The notes under the pieces were generated by a model. That model was not told the origin of the DNA. It was given only the letters and a program-made list of their open reading frames with translations, and made no database searches. Shown here one piece after another: positions 1 to 6,730 of a stretch of 37,587 nucleotides of DNA. The DNA is taken from NCBI RefSeq assembly GCF_002423035.1, contig NZ_DIUM01000002.1, positions 1 through 37,587 on the forward strand, given 5' to 3'. This DNA is from Thiocapsa sp. UBA6158 (lineage in GTDB: Bacteria; Pseudomonadota; Gammaproteobacteria; Chromatiales; Chromatiaceae). How positions within the stretch are numbered: position 1 is the first letter of the stretch; each line of letters opens with the position of its first letter. The translations under genes and the position numbers were made by a program.

Positions 1-23
1 CGACAAGTCGGACAGGCTCCTAG
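1..23. repeat. Insertion-sequence end (left window edge)
   Basis: Positions 3-23 are the exact reverse complement of 37566-37586 at the other edge; read outward both begin CTAGGAGCCTGTCCGACTTG. Inverted copies running off both ends fit the terminal inverted repeat of an insertion sequence present more than once in the genome, at which assembly stopped. No transposase is visible, so the IS family cannot be named. The sequence also disrupts the reading frame of the gene at 1-185. Confidence 0.6.
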
Positions 24-185
24 CTCGATTCCCCGCTGTGCGAGATGCAGCAGCAGCGACGGGGCGGTCATCTTGTCGGCTGCGTCGCGAATGGCGACAG
101 CCTCTTTAAGTATCGGACGGACATCCTCGCAAATGGCCTTGACACGGGCTTGTTCGGCTGGCGTGAGTGGGTTCGGGTCGGTCAT
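1..185 (-). CDS. Unknown mobile-element protein, truncated at the window edge
   Basis: The gene begins with ATG at 185-183, which overlaps the TGA of the preceding gene as ATGA, and stays open to the left edge. The readable N-terminus starts MTDPNPLTPAEQARVKAICE and is a mostly helical, charged segment of about 54 residues before it enters the insertion-sequence end at about position 23. Residues past that point (GACPTC) are probably encoded by the IS, so the native gene is likely interrupted. I do not recognise the family. Its place as the last visible member of the coupled cassette makes it real, but its function is open. Confidence 0.5.
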   Translation of the reverse strand, partial: MTDPNPLTPAEQARVKAICEDVRPILKEAVAIRDAADKMTAPSLLLHLAQRGIELGACPTC

Positions 186-922
186 GGTGTCGGTCTCGCG
201 GTATGGGTTGCGGCTTCGGGTACGGAGGCGACCGGATCGAACTCCCTGCATCGAACATCGGCATCCGGCCAAGGCCAGCAGGCGCCGGCCTTGCGGCTCG
301 CCGGGGCGTCCGTGAGGCATCGCCCGAGCCCGCCTGTCGGATTGGTCGGGTTCGGGGACCATTGCCCGCAGCGCGCACACACGGCGCCCGTAGCAGGTGC
401 AGCAACCGTAGCCGTAGCAATCGCCTCGGGCTCCGGGTCGAAGGTCGCCAGTCCGAGCCGCACGGCTTCGGCATACATCTGCCGCCGTCGCTCAGGATCT
501 CTGGCGAGCCCGTCAATCCACTCTTGGCCGATCGCGGTATCGGTCTCGCCCCAGTGACGCAGCAGGGCAAAGGCGAGGGCCATGTCGTCGGGATGCAGCG
601 CCGGACCGGGAGGTAGCTCAGGCTCGGGCTCGACCTGAGCGCCGGGGTAGTCGGCGGCGATCTCGGCCAAGGTTGCCGGTGGGGTGCGCGACAGACTGAA
701 GACCTCGCCCGTCGGTGTGGTGACGAGCCAGCGGTGATGGTGCGCTGGGCCGCTGGCGGCTCCGGTCAGCAGCGCCAACAGCTCGGGCTTATAGGCTCGG
801 ATCTGGGCCCGTAGAGCATCGGTAATCTGCTCGATCGGCGAGACGAACAGCGTCCCGTCGTGCTCTTCCACGCTGAGACCGAAGGAGACCATTTCGCGGT
901 AGAGGGATTCGGCGGCGCCCAT
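182..922 (-). CDS. TubC-like N-terminal domain protein with C-terminal cysteine motif
   Basis: This is a 246-residue protein of the integrated element. Residues 1-52 have the pattern of TubC-type docking domains: a helical start (AAESLYREMVSFGLSVEE), a short strand (GTLFVSP), then helices ending in YKPELLALL. Domains of this shape are known in polyketide/peptide synthetase docking and also occur in phage-like replication proteins. The middle is acidic and proline-rich. The C-terminus carries CARCGQW, GRCL, GACWPW and VRCREF, a set of cysteines that could bind zinc; similar endings accompany primase genes in other integrative elements (recalled, not searched). Its ATG shares one base with the helicase stop (TGATG), so translation is probably coupled. 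A role in replication or partner docking is inference. Confidence 0.75.
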   Translation of the reverse strand: MGAAESLYREMVSFGLSVEEHDGTLFVSPIEQITDALRAQIRAYKPELLALLTGAASGPAHHHRWLVTTPTGEVFSLSRTPPATLAEIAADYPGAQVEPEPELPPGPALHPDDMALAFALLRHWGETDTAIGQEWIDGLARDPERRRQMYAEAVRLGLATFDPEPEAIATATVAAPATGAVCARCGQWSPNPTNPTGGLGRCLTDAPASRKAGACWPWPDADVRCREFDPVASVPEAATHTARPTP

Positions 923-2883
923 CAGAACGACTCCGAGCCGGTAGAATATTTCTCTCCGTGAGAGTAGCTGTCAGAACGACGTTCACGACGTTCACAATGT
1001 TCACGCTTCCGAATCGTCACCATGACGCCCGCCCTCCCGGCCTTACCGATCTCGACCTTGATGCCGATTTGCGCGAGTGCCGGCAGTTGACGACGCAGCA
1101 CGTCGCCGAGCCCGCGCGGCGACCGAGGCCATGCCTCCGCGTTGTCTCGCTCCAGATCGAGTCTTGCCTTCAGCGCCCCCATCGTGCCGTCGAAAACCGG
1201 GTCGGTCGGGTGCGTATGCGCATCGGCCATTGCTCTAATCGCGACCGCAACGGGCGAAGATTCCAGACTGCGAGCGACCGAATCGGTACGATTCTCGGAG
1301 TAGATCCGCATGAAATCGCCTGGCTCTTTTCCCAACGAGATCATCATCGCTTCACCGAGGACCGCGAAGTCCGCCATACGCGGCGGCGACTCGATACTGA
1401 CCTCCGGGATCTTGGCGAGGGTCTTCACGAACAGGTCCAACAGGCCGCCGACGATTGACGGTGCGTCGCGCTCGAACGCGGCATTTAGGTCGGTTTCTGA
1501 TCGGTAGGTGCCGATCGCCGGTAGCTCGATATGGATCACGCGATCGGTCAAATCCTGCGCCGTGGCCAACGGGACAATCCCGTTCAGGATCACGGGCCGC
1601 TTAGCTTCGATCAGGGTTTCGTCGCTGTTGGTGTAGAGCGTGCGGCCAGCGAATCCGCCTCCCGTGGCAAGGTTGCAGATCGCATCCTGCACCTGCGAGC
1701 TAAGTCGAGACAGGTTGTTGTAACTGGCGATCCAGTTGCAGCCAGCCGAGACGAACAGATCCTCGACCGACTTGGGTGCCGCGCGAAGATCCACGGCATT
1801 CGGGTCGATGCAGCGTCGGAGCTTTGCATGGGTGTTGCTCTTGGCGGATCCTTGCGAGCCGACCAATTCCAGGACCGGGAAAGGCGTTTCCGGCCGGAGT
1901 GATTCCAGCAGCCACGCCAGGACCAGCTCTCGCGACGACTCCGGGACATTCAGGTGTGCCCATAGCTTGTCGAGCTTTCCGCCCGGTATCGGCATCGGCA
2001 GCGGTCGCGTCGTCGATGACCGCCAGAAATAGACGGGCGGATGCTCCACGACACGCCAGCCGCGCGCGTCGATCTCCACTGCGCACCAGTCGTTGGCGCC
2101 GAGATCCAGGTAATAGCAGCCCTTGTGCTCGGCGGCGCGCAACCATGTCTTTCGCTCTTCGCCGTCGTTCTTGGCGATGCCGGACAACACCGAGCGCGCG
2201 GTTCGGATTGCCGTCTCGCTGGCGGCGCGACCGGGACGGGTGTCGGACTCGGTGTTGCGGTAGTAGGCGTATCCAAGCCACTCGGAGAAAGCCGTGGTGT
2301 CGAGCTTGAAGACCTTGCGCGGCGACTCCTTGAGCGCAACGAAACAGGCACCGTCTTCGGCATGGAACAGCTCCGCGCGCCCCTGCACCAGCGCAACGAG
2401 ATCGTCTGCGACCGACGAATCATCGAACCCCTCTCCGTCCGGGACGGTGCCCTTGTCGATCTCCGACAGCAGGACTCCGCTCGGCTTCGCCTTCTTGAGC
2501 GCAACGCGGATCCTGACCCACTCGGATTGGTCGCGCTCCCTTACCAGCTTCACGGCGGCGACGAAATCCGCCGACGCAAGCACTCCGGGATCGTCCACGC
2601 ACCTCTTGAGCGCGTCGTTCACGGCTGCGATCGCTTCGGCTAGTTCATCGTCCGGGATCGCGTCGTCAAGATTCTCCGGTACTTCTTCGTCCAGCTCCTC
2701 CGTGTGAACATCGTGAACGTTGTGAACGTCGTTTGGAGAGTTACTCTCCGGGAGTATTTTTTTCCCGCCCGTCTCGGCGCCGTTCGCGGCATCAAAAATT
2801 TTGCCAAGAAGGTTGGCGGTTTGAGCGTCTTCGACGTTCACGGGCCGCGCGTTGCGGAGCTGCTCCGCAAGATTCGATTTCAT
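922..2883 (-). CDS. P-loop ATPase, primase-helicase-like, of the integrated element
   Basis: This is a 653-residue protein. A Walker A motif GSQGSAKS lies at residues 342-349 and is followed by a region typical of ATPases that accompany mobile-element primases (WIASYNNLSRLSSQVQDAIC, LATGGGFAGRTLYTN, RPVILNGI). The N-terminal 130 residues are acidic and low in complexity and include NDVHNVHDVH (51-60), encoded by a DNA repeat cluster. The start at 2883 is chosen because GGAGG lies 7 bases upstream and the ATG overlaps the TGA of the primase gene (ATGA). Gene order primase then ATPase suggests that the two act together in element replication, as in phage or satellite primase-helicases. The C-terminal residues (about 630-653) are encoded by a second, inverted copy of the same DNA repeat cluster. 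Helicase activity is inferred, not shown. Confidence 0.8.
   Translation of the reverse strand: MKSNLAEQLRNARPVNVEDAQTANLLGKIFDAANGAETGGKKILPESNSPNDVHNVHDVHTEELDEEVPENLDDAIPDDELAEAIAAVNDALKRCVDDPGVLASADFVAAVKLVRERDQSEWVRIRVALKKAKPSGVLLSEIDKGTVPDGEGFDDSSVADDLVALVQGRAELFHAEDGACFVALKESPRKVFKLDTTAFSEWLGYAYYRNTESDTRPGRAASETAIRTARSVLSGIAKNDGEERKTWLRAAEHKGCYYLDLGANDWCAVEIDARGWRVVEHPPVYFWRSSTTRPLPMPIPGGKLDKLWAHLNVPESSRELVLAWLLESLRPETPFPVLELVGSQGSAKSNTHAKLRRCIDPNAVDLRAAPKSVEDLFVSAGCNWIASYNNLSRLSSQVQDAICNLATGGGFAGRTLYTNSDETLIEAKRPVILNGIVPLATAQDLTDRVIHIELPAIGTYRSETDLNAAFERDAPSIVGGLLDLFVKTLAKIPEVSIESPPRMADFAVLGEAMMISLGKEPGDFMRIYSENRTDSVARSLESSPVAVAIRAMADAHTHPTDPVFDGTMGALKARLDLERDNAEAWPRSPRGLGDVLRRQLPALAQIGIKVEIGKAGRAGVMVTIRKREHCERRERRSDSYSHGEKYSTGSESF
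952..1004. repeat. 9-bp-period GTTCAC repeat cluster, copy 1, with hairpin
   Basis: On the + strand GTTCAC begins at 981, 990 and 999, an exact 9-base period. Next to it, CTCTC (952-956) and GAGAG (960-964) form a small inverted repeat. Read on the minus strand, the block 1004-954 aligns without gaps to 2704-2753 on the plus strand, with most bases identical. It lies in the last codons of the ATPase gene. Iteron-like spacing suggests a protein-binding or origin site; this is inference. Confidence 0.55.
2704..2753. repeat. 9-bp-period GTGAAC repeat cluster, copy 2, with hairpin
   Basis: GTGAAC begins at 2704, 2713 and 2722 on the + strand, followed by a perfect inverted repeat GGAGAG-TTA-CTCTCC at 2735-2749. 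It matches the cluster at 952-1004 in the opposite orientation, about 1.7 kb away. It lies in the early codons of the ATPase gene and encodes its DVHNVHDVH stretch. Because the other copy encodes an unrelated peptide, selection on the DNA itself is likely. Confidence 0.55.
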
Positions 2884-3767
2884 GGCTGCACCTCCCGTTG
2901 AAGGCGCACCAGATCGTTGAAATCCGAATCCTTCGGTCCCGCAGGCAGTCCCGTAAAATCGGGAACAACCCAACGGCCGCCGAGGATCTTCGCGGCCTCG
3001 ATCGCCTTCGCTCGACCGACCGGATCGGCATCGCCGCAGACAATCCAGTCCTTTACGCCGGGGAATTCCCGCGGTAGGCGCTTCGCCAGCCTGACGAGAT
3101 TATCCGCGCAGAACGCACAAATCACCGGATCGCCGGCCTCGACGTGCAGTGTCATGGCCGTTGCGAATCCTTCGGCCAACAGGCAACGCGACTGATTGAT
3201 GCCGTGAAACCGGATCGGGTGATAGGTGTCTGCGAATCGGGCGCCCGTCAGGACGCTCTTATCGCCATCGGCGGCGATGGTCTGCGCGTTCACGAGGTTG
3301 CCGTCGAGCGCGTAGACCGGGACCACGAGGAATTTCCCCGAGACGCGGGTGTTCCCGGCCTGGATCCCTTTGCGCGCGAGATACGGGTGGTGTCCGGGCC
3401 GGGCCTTGGACCAGATCAGGCAGGCACGCCGACGCGCGGCCTCTTGGTCTTGGGTGAGCTGCACCGTTCGCTCGGCTTCCTTAACCTTGCGCTCGGTCCG
3501 CAGGGACCACCGATCGGCCGCGGTAAGCTCGCCATAGCGGTAAGACCTCCATGTGAAAGTCGCCTTGTAGACGCCTCCGTTCTCCCGAGCGTCGCCGGCC
3601 GAAACGGTCAGCCAGGGCCGGCCATCGGAGAAGGTGCCGACGTTGGCGATGTACCAGTAGTAATCTTGGTGAGGCTGGCGACGGAATCGGCTGTCTGCGA
3701 CGACTTCGGTGAAGGGGAACCCGGCCGATTGCAGCGCGGCGAGTGCGGTCTGGATGTGCGCGCTCAT
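2880..3767 (-). CDS. Toprim-domain primase of the integrated element
   Basis: This is a 295-residue protein. A Toprim fold is indicated by LLAEGFATAMTLH (conserved Glu199) and by CGDADPVGRAKA (Asp246 and Asp248), with the usual KDSDFNDL ending at about 280-286. Residues 1-120 match the N-terminal part of phage/plasmid DUF3987-adjacent primases in general character, with an HPYLARKGI segment (127-135) typical of such proteins. No CHC2-type zinc ribbon is visible. GGAGG lies 7 bases before the ATG. The start overlaps the previous TGA (ATGA) and the stop overlaps the next ATG (ATGA), so it is coupled on both sides. It would synthesise primers for replication of the excised element; activity is inferred from family. 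Confidence 0.82.
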   Translation of the reverse strand: MSAHIQTALAALQSAGFPFTEVVADSRFRRQPHQDYYWYIANVGTFSDGRPWLTVSAGDARENGGVYKATFTWRSYRYGELTAADRWSLRTERKVKEAERTVQLTQDQEAARRRACLIWSKARPGHHPYLARKGIQAGNTRVSGKFLVVPVYALDGNLVNAQTIAADGDKSVLTGARFADTYHPIRFHGINQSRCLLAEGFATAMTLHVEAGDPVICAFCADNLVRLAKRLPREFPGVKDWIVCGDADPVGRAKAIEAAKILGGRWVVPDFTGLPAGPKDSDFNDLVRLQREVQP

Positions 3768-3958
3768 ACCGCACCTCCGAGAACCGGACCCACGCCGGAA
3801 CACCATGAGGCAATCGCGACACCGACGAAGCAGGCAGCGCCGAGACGGATGCCGACCTCGATGCTATACTTCGTCTCGCCAATCGGTTGTTTGTCTTGTT
3901 GTTTTACGCCCCCGCCGCTCGTCACGGTCGGGGGTTTTTCGTTTTCGGGCAGTGCCAT
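3764..3958 (-). CDS. Small single-pass membrane protein of the element
   Basis: This is a 64-residue protein. The first 30 residues are polar (MALPENEKPPTVTSGGGVKQ); residues from about 40 to 60 (GIRLGAACFVGVAIASWCSGV) form one likely membrane helix. The ATG at 3958 is preferred to upstream starts because GAGGA lies 7 bases before it. Its TGA overlaps the primase ATG. A terminator-like hairpin facing the other direction lies inside the gene (3907-3939). The function is unknown; small membrane proteins in such cassettes may be exclusion or lysis-type factors, but nothing here shows it. Confidence 0.6.
   Translation of the reverse strand: MALPENEKPPTVTSGGGVKQQDKQPIGETKYSIEVGIRLGAACFVGVAIASWCSGVGPVLGGAV
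3907..3939 (+). terminator. Rho-independent terminator-like hairpin inside the small membrane gene
   Basis: CCCCCGCCG (3909-3917) pairs with CGG-t-CGGGGG (3925-3934), followed by five T at 3935-3939 on the + strand. It faces against the genes here, so it would stop antisense transcription. It is also protein coding on the minus strand. Confidence 0.45.
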
Positions 3959-4064
3959 CGGTAGATCCTCGGGGATGTCGATGCCGAAAGCACTCTTGCG
4001 CTGAGGGCGGTGGGTTGGTTCATGGGTTGCGGGTCCGGTCAGGCTGGCGGGTGTCGGCGGCGGG

Positions 4065-4325
4065 TCATTCCTGCCCCTCCCCGACCGCACTCACCACGCG
4101 CAGATAGAGCGATTTGCCCGCGGCCTCGATCAAGGCCAGAACCGCATCGAGGCGGTTCGCGTCCCACGTTTCCGGCCATTCGTCGGTGTCGGATACGCTT
4201 TGTTCGGTGAGCACGTCGCGTAACAGGCTGGCAGCGCTGTAGATTGCTGCGGTCGTGTCGCGCAGCTCTTGACGGTGGGCGAGGATCACTCCGCCGACGC
4301 GGCGCTCGTCTTGGTATGGGTTCAT
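4065..4325 (-). CDS. Small unknown protein of the element
   Basis: This is an 86-residue protein starting MNPYQDERRVGGVILAHRQE. The start at 4325 is set by a strong GGAGG seven to eight bases upstream; it lies 13 bases after the stop of the preceding gene. The sequence is predicted mostly helical (LRDTTAAIYSAASLLRDVL, ANRLDAVLALIEAAGKSLYL) with no cysteine or membrane segment. I do not recognise the family. Position in the cassette suggests a control or accessory role in element maintenance, without direct evidence. Confidence 0.65.
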   Translation of the reverse strand: MNPYQDERRVGGVILAHRQELRDTTAAIYSAASLLRDVLTEQSVSDTDEWPETWDANRLDAVLALIEAAGKSLYLRVVSAVGEGQE

Positions 4326-4338
4326 GGTCGGCACCTCC

Positions 4339-4614
4339 CTATGCCGCGGCCAGCGTCTCGGAGGACGCGGCCAGCCATGCGACGAAGCGCGGGCGAACGA
4401 CGAACAGCATCGCCTTCTTCGCGCTCGGGTTGACCTTCCGCTCAACCACGGCGCCGGACGACAGCAAGCCATTCTGTCGGCGATAGCGCATCCACCATTG
4501 CAGTTGGGCGCGCGTTGCGAGCTTGCGCTTTTCGCACTCGCGGCAGAATTCGGCGAAGGGGGTAATGTCGGACAGGTCCAGCGTTGCGCCGGCCTGCGGG
4601 GTTGTCGCGGTCAT
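4339..4614 (-). CDS. Small putative regulatory protein of the element
   Basis: This is a 91-residue protein. The ATG at 4614 is chosen because GAGGA lies seven bases before it; an upstream in-frame start at 4650 has no such site. The stretch EFCRECEKRKLATRAQLQWWMRYR looks helical and basic, with RRQNGLLSSGAVVERK after it, which is compatible with a winged-helix or excisionase-like DNA-binding fold but not diagnostic. It is the first gene after a gap carrying a long palindrome and a hairpin that includes its own ribosome binding site, so its expression is probably controlled. The family is not recognised. Confidence 0.6.
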   Translation of the reverse strand: MTATTPQAGATLDLSDITPFAEFCRECEKRKLATRAQLQWWMRYRRQNGLLSSGAVVERKVNPSAKKAMLFVVRPRFVAWLAASSETLAAA

Positions 4615-4622
4615 GCTTGCAT

Positions 4623-4642
4623 CCTCACGTTGTTTCGTGAGG
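4623..4642 (-). promoter_or_regulatory. Hairpin sequestering a ribosome binding site
   Basis: CCTCACG (4623-4629) pairs with CGTGAGG (4636-4642) around a six-base loop. In the minus-strand transcript the 3' arm of the stem holds the GAGG ribosome binding site of the gene starting at 4614, so folding would hide it. Confidence 0.4.
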
Positions 4643-4658
4643 CGCAGCATCGCGCGGA

Positions 4659-4701
4659 GTTATAGCGCTGTAACGGACTGAAATCGGCGATTTCAGTCCG
4701 T
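4659..4701 (-). promoter_or_regulatory. Long palindrome with possible promoter
   Basis: ACGGACTGAAATC (4673-4685) and GATTTCAGTCCGT (4689-4701) form a perfect 13-bp inverted repeat with a GGC centre, five bases after the stop of the 194-residue gene. On the minus strand TATAAC (4664-4659) follows it and could be a -10 box; no good -35 is seen because the palindrome occupies that place. No T tract follows, so an operator over a promoter for the downstream genes is more likely than a terminator. Confidence 0.45.
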
Positions 4702-4705
4702 GTAA

Positions 4706-5290
4706 TTAACCGAGAAAGATGGGTCCGTCGAATCCGGGGAGCTCAACCTTCCTGCGATTGAAGATCTTCAGAATGTAGCTGTCGTCAAACTCGGCGCCGA
4801 ACATCGGGGAATCGAAATCGCCTTTGAGTTGCGCGATCTCTTCACAGACTTGGTCGCAGGCTTTACCGAGCCGCAGGCCATCTAAATGGATAAGGGCAAG
4901 AACGCGGTTGTGGATGATCCGCTCGAACTCCTTCATGGCCATCGGGTCTTTCATCGGGTCTTTCGATTGCCCGCGACCGCGCGCTACTCGAAAAGATCGC
5001 CGGGCGTCGTCGCCTTGCGCGACCTTTCTCAACGCCTCGATCATGTACGCCCGCAGCAATTCCGGTAGCGGTTCGCCGACTTCGATGTAGTCGGCCGCGG
5101 CATCGCAGACCGCGCGCGATGCATCAACGGACCCGGCCTTTGCGTTGATGATTAGGCTGGCAACACGCGCCTCGCGAAGCAGCGCACGCGACCGCTCGGA
5201 TCGGCGGCGATTGTCGTTCTCCACCAGCGCGGCGACCTCCGCAAACAGGTGCGCGCTCTCATCGTCCCAACCTCGGCGATGGGCGCTCAT
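4706..5290 (-). CDS. Unknown protein coupled to the integrase
   Basis: This is a 194-residue protein starting MSAHRRGWDDESAHLFAEVA. Its ATG (5290-5288) overlaps the integrase TGA as ATGA, which fixes the start. The sequence is helical and charged, with a repeat-like SKDPMKDPMAMKEFERI segment and a C-terminal part rich in Asp/Phe (GDFDSPMFGAEFDDSYILKIF). There are no membrane segments, cysteine clusters or nucleotide-binding motifs. I do not recognise the family. Tight coupling to the integrase suggests it is made in fixed ratio with it and may act in integration or excision, which is inference. Confidence 0.7.
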   Translation of the reverse strand: MSAHRRGWDDESAHLFAEVAALVENDNRRRSERSRALLREARVASLIINAKAGSVDASRAVCDAAADYIEVGEPLPELLRAYMIEALRKVAQGDDARRSFRVARGRGQSKDPMKDPMAMKEFERIIHNRVLALIHLDGLRLGKACDQVCEEIAQLKGDFDSPMFGAEFDDSYILKIFNRRKVELPGFDGPIFLG

Positions 5291-6411
5291 ACCTGGGTGC
5301 CTCCCGTGATCCCTCCGAGTGCCGACTCCATCAGGTCGCGTGAATCCTCCGCGACCAGGTGAACATAGCGGGCGGTCAATCCGGGGCCGGATCGGTGCCC
5401 GAGAATGGCGGCGATCTGGAAGGCGGACGCGCCGGCTTTGGCGAGGTAGGAGCCGCACGAGTGGCGAAGGTCGTGGATGCGAAGGTTCTCGACCCCCGCG
5501 GCAGCCTTGGCGCTGGCCCATGCGTCATCGACAGGTTGTGCGCTCAATTCCCGCTCGGCCGGCTGCATCTTCTCTTGCTTGCGGGTGCTCCAGGCGAAGA
5601 CGCGCGGGTCATCCAGGCGCCGAACCTTGGCGCGCTCCGCCAGCAGCGTGCGGACCTCCCCGAGCAAGGGAACACGCCGATCGTCTCCGTTCTTGGTTGC
5701 GCGCAGCAGGATCGACCCGCCCTTAAGGTCCGCGTCCCTCCATTCGAGCTTCAGCAGCTCCCCGCGGCGTGCCCCGGTGGCCAGGGCCAGCCGGACGAAC
5801 AGCCCGAGATCCGGCCAGGTAGCGGACCGATCGCACGCATCGAGCAGCCGCTCACGCTCGCCGTCTTCCAGGCAGCGCCCGAAGCGGGAGTTGTTCTCCT
5901 TGCGCTGGCGGATCCCCGCGGCAGGGTTGATCTTGATGCCGTACCAACCCGCGTCGATCGCGGCCTTGTAGAGCGTCCCGACAGCCGTCTTGTAGCGGTT
6001 CAGGGTAGCGGGCGAGAGCTTGCGCTCGGTCTCCGTGACCTTGTGCCCCCCTTGCTTGGCGGTGCCCTCGGCGAGCCGAGCAAGACCGTCGCGTAGGGTG
6101 TCGTCGGTGAAGTCGGATAGCGAGCGGTCGCCGTACTCATCCTTCCACCAAGCCATGCGCGCGGGCAGACTGTCGTCCTTGCCTTGGTAGACGCTCATGT
6201 AGCGGTCCACCAGATCCGCGAAGGTGTGGCGTCGCAGCTCGCCGCCGAGCACCTTGGACCAAAGATCGAAATCAGCCTCTACCTTCGCGGCGAACGCTGA
6301 CGCCTCGCGTTTGGTGCGGAAGTATTCGGGTGGGAGGGTTTGACCCTTTCGGGTGATACGGACCTGCCAGGGTTTGTTTCTGCCGTCCGTCAGCTTGCGG
6401 ATAGATGCCAC
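5287..6411 (-). CDS. Tyrosine-type site-specific integrase
   Basis: This is a 374-residue integrase with the full catalytic set: Arg215 in TGARRGELL, Lys240 in the RATK hairpin, His313 and Arg316 in HDLRH, His339 in LGHR and the nucleophile Tyr349 in LTARYVHL. The N-terminal residues (1-55) form an arm-binding domain (PWQVRITRKGQTLPPEYFRTKREA) and residues 60-165 a SAM-like core-binding domain. The start is GTG at 6411 with GGGAG eight bases before it. The gene reads away from tRNA-Ser, whose 3' end is about 320 bases upstream, so the tRNA 3' end is the likely attachment site. The other element end is outside the window, so the direct repeat cannot be checked here. Confidence 0.93.
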   Translation of the reverse strand: MASIRKLTDGRNKPWQVRITRKGQTLPPEYFRTKREASAFAAKVEADFDLWSKVLGGELRRHTFADLVDRYMSVYQGKDDSLPARMAWWKDEYGDRSLSDFTDDTLRDGLARLAEGTAKQGGHKVTETERKLSPATLNRYKTAVGTLYKAAIDAGWYGIKINPAAGIRQRKENNSRFGRCLEDGERERLLDACDRSATWPDLGLFVRLALATGARRGELLKLEWRDADLKGGSILLRATKNGDDRRVPLLGEVRTLLAERAKVRRLDDPRVFAWSTRKQEKMQPAERELSAQPVDDAWASAKAAAGVENLRIHDLRHSCGSYLAKAGASAFQIAAILGHRSGPGLTARYVHLVAEDSRDLMESALGGITGGTQV

Positions 6412-6458
6412 GGTCTGAACTCCCGGAGTCCGACCGCGCTACACTCGTATGCAGCCAT
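6390..6458 (-). CDS. Possible 22-residue leader peptide before the integrase
   Basis: An ATG at 6458 is preceded at good spacing by TAGGAGGT, a better ribosome binding site than that of the integrase. The frame (MAAYECSAVGLREFRPWHLS...) closes with TGA at 6390, overlapping the integrase start by 22 bases in another frame. This is the layout of a translationally coupled leader. With no comparison available it may be chance. Confidence 0.3.
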   Translation of the reverse strand: MAAYECSAVGLREFRPWHLSAS

Positions 6459-6491
6459 AGCCGAACCTCCTAACCAGGTTGGTGGTGGTCA

Positions 6492-6532
6492 GAAGCCCCC
6501 GGCGTTGCGAGCGTCGCGGGGCTTCGTTTTTT
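6492..6532 (+). terminator. Terminator-like hairpin between integrase and tRNA-Ser
   Basis: GAAGCCCC (6492-6499) pairs with GGGGCTTC (6518-6525), followed by G and six T (6527-6532) on the + strand. No + strand gene precedes it inside the element, so it may shield the integrase leader from antisense transcription or belong to a short RNA. Confidence 0.5.
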
Positions 6533-6627
6533 CCGGTGGAAGCTTCGAAATTTCCGGTGGGTCGGGGTCGCCCTCCGGGTTCGAAATCGTCTCGTCGCGC
6601 CTTGTCGAGACGACACCACACGGCACC

Positions 6628-6673
6628 ATTATAGACCAGGTTTAGAAGCTGTTGGCTCAGATTTGGCTCAGAT
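6628..6673 (-). promoter_or_regulatory. Probable integrase promoter with tandem 11-bp repeat
   Basis: A perfect TATAAT lies on the minus strand at 6633-6628. Two adjacent perfect copies of TTGGCTCAGAT (6652-6662 and 6663-6673, + strand) cover the place where the -35 box would be. The arrangement suggests repression by the integrase or an excisionase binding the repeats. The repeats could instead be integrase arm sites. Confidence 0.45.
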
Positions 6674-6730
6674 CCGAGCCGTGAATGCGGTAGGGGTGGA
6701 AGGAGAACAACGCCAATAGCTTGATTTACT

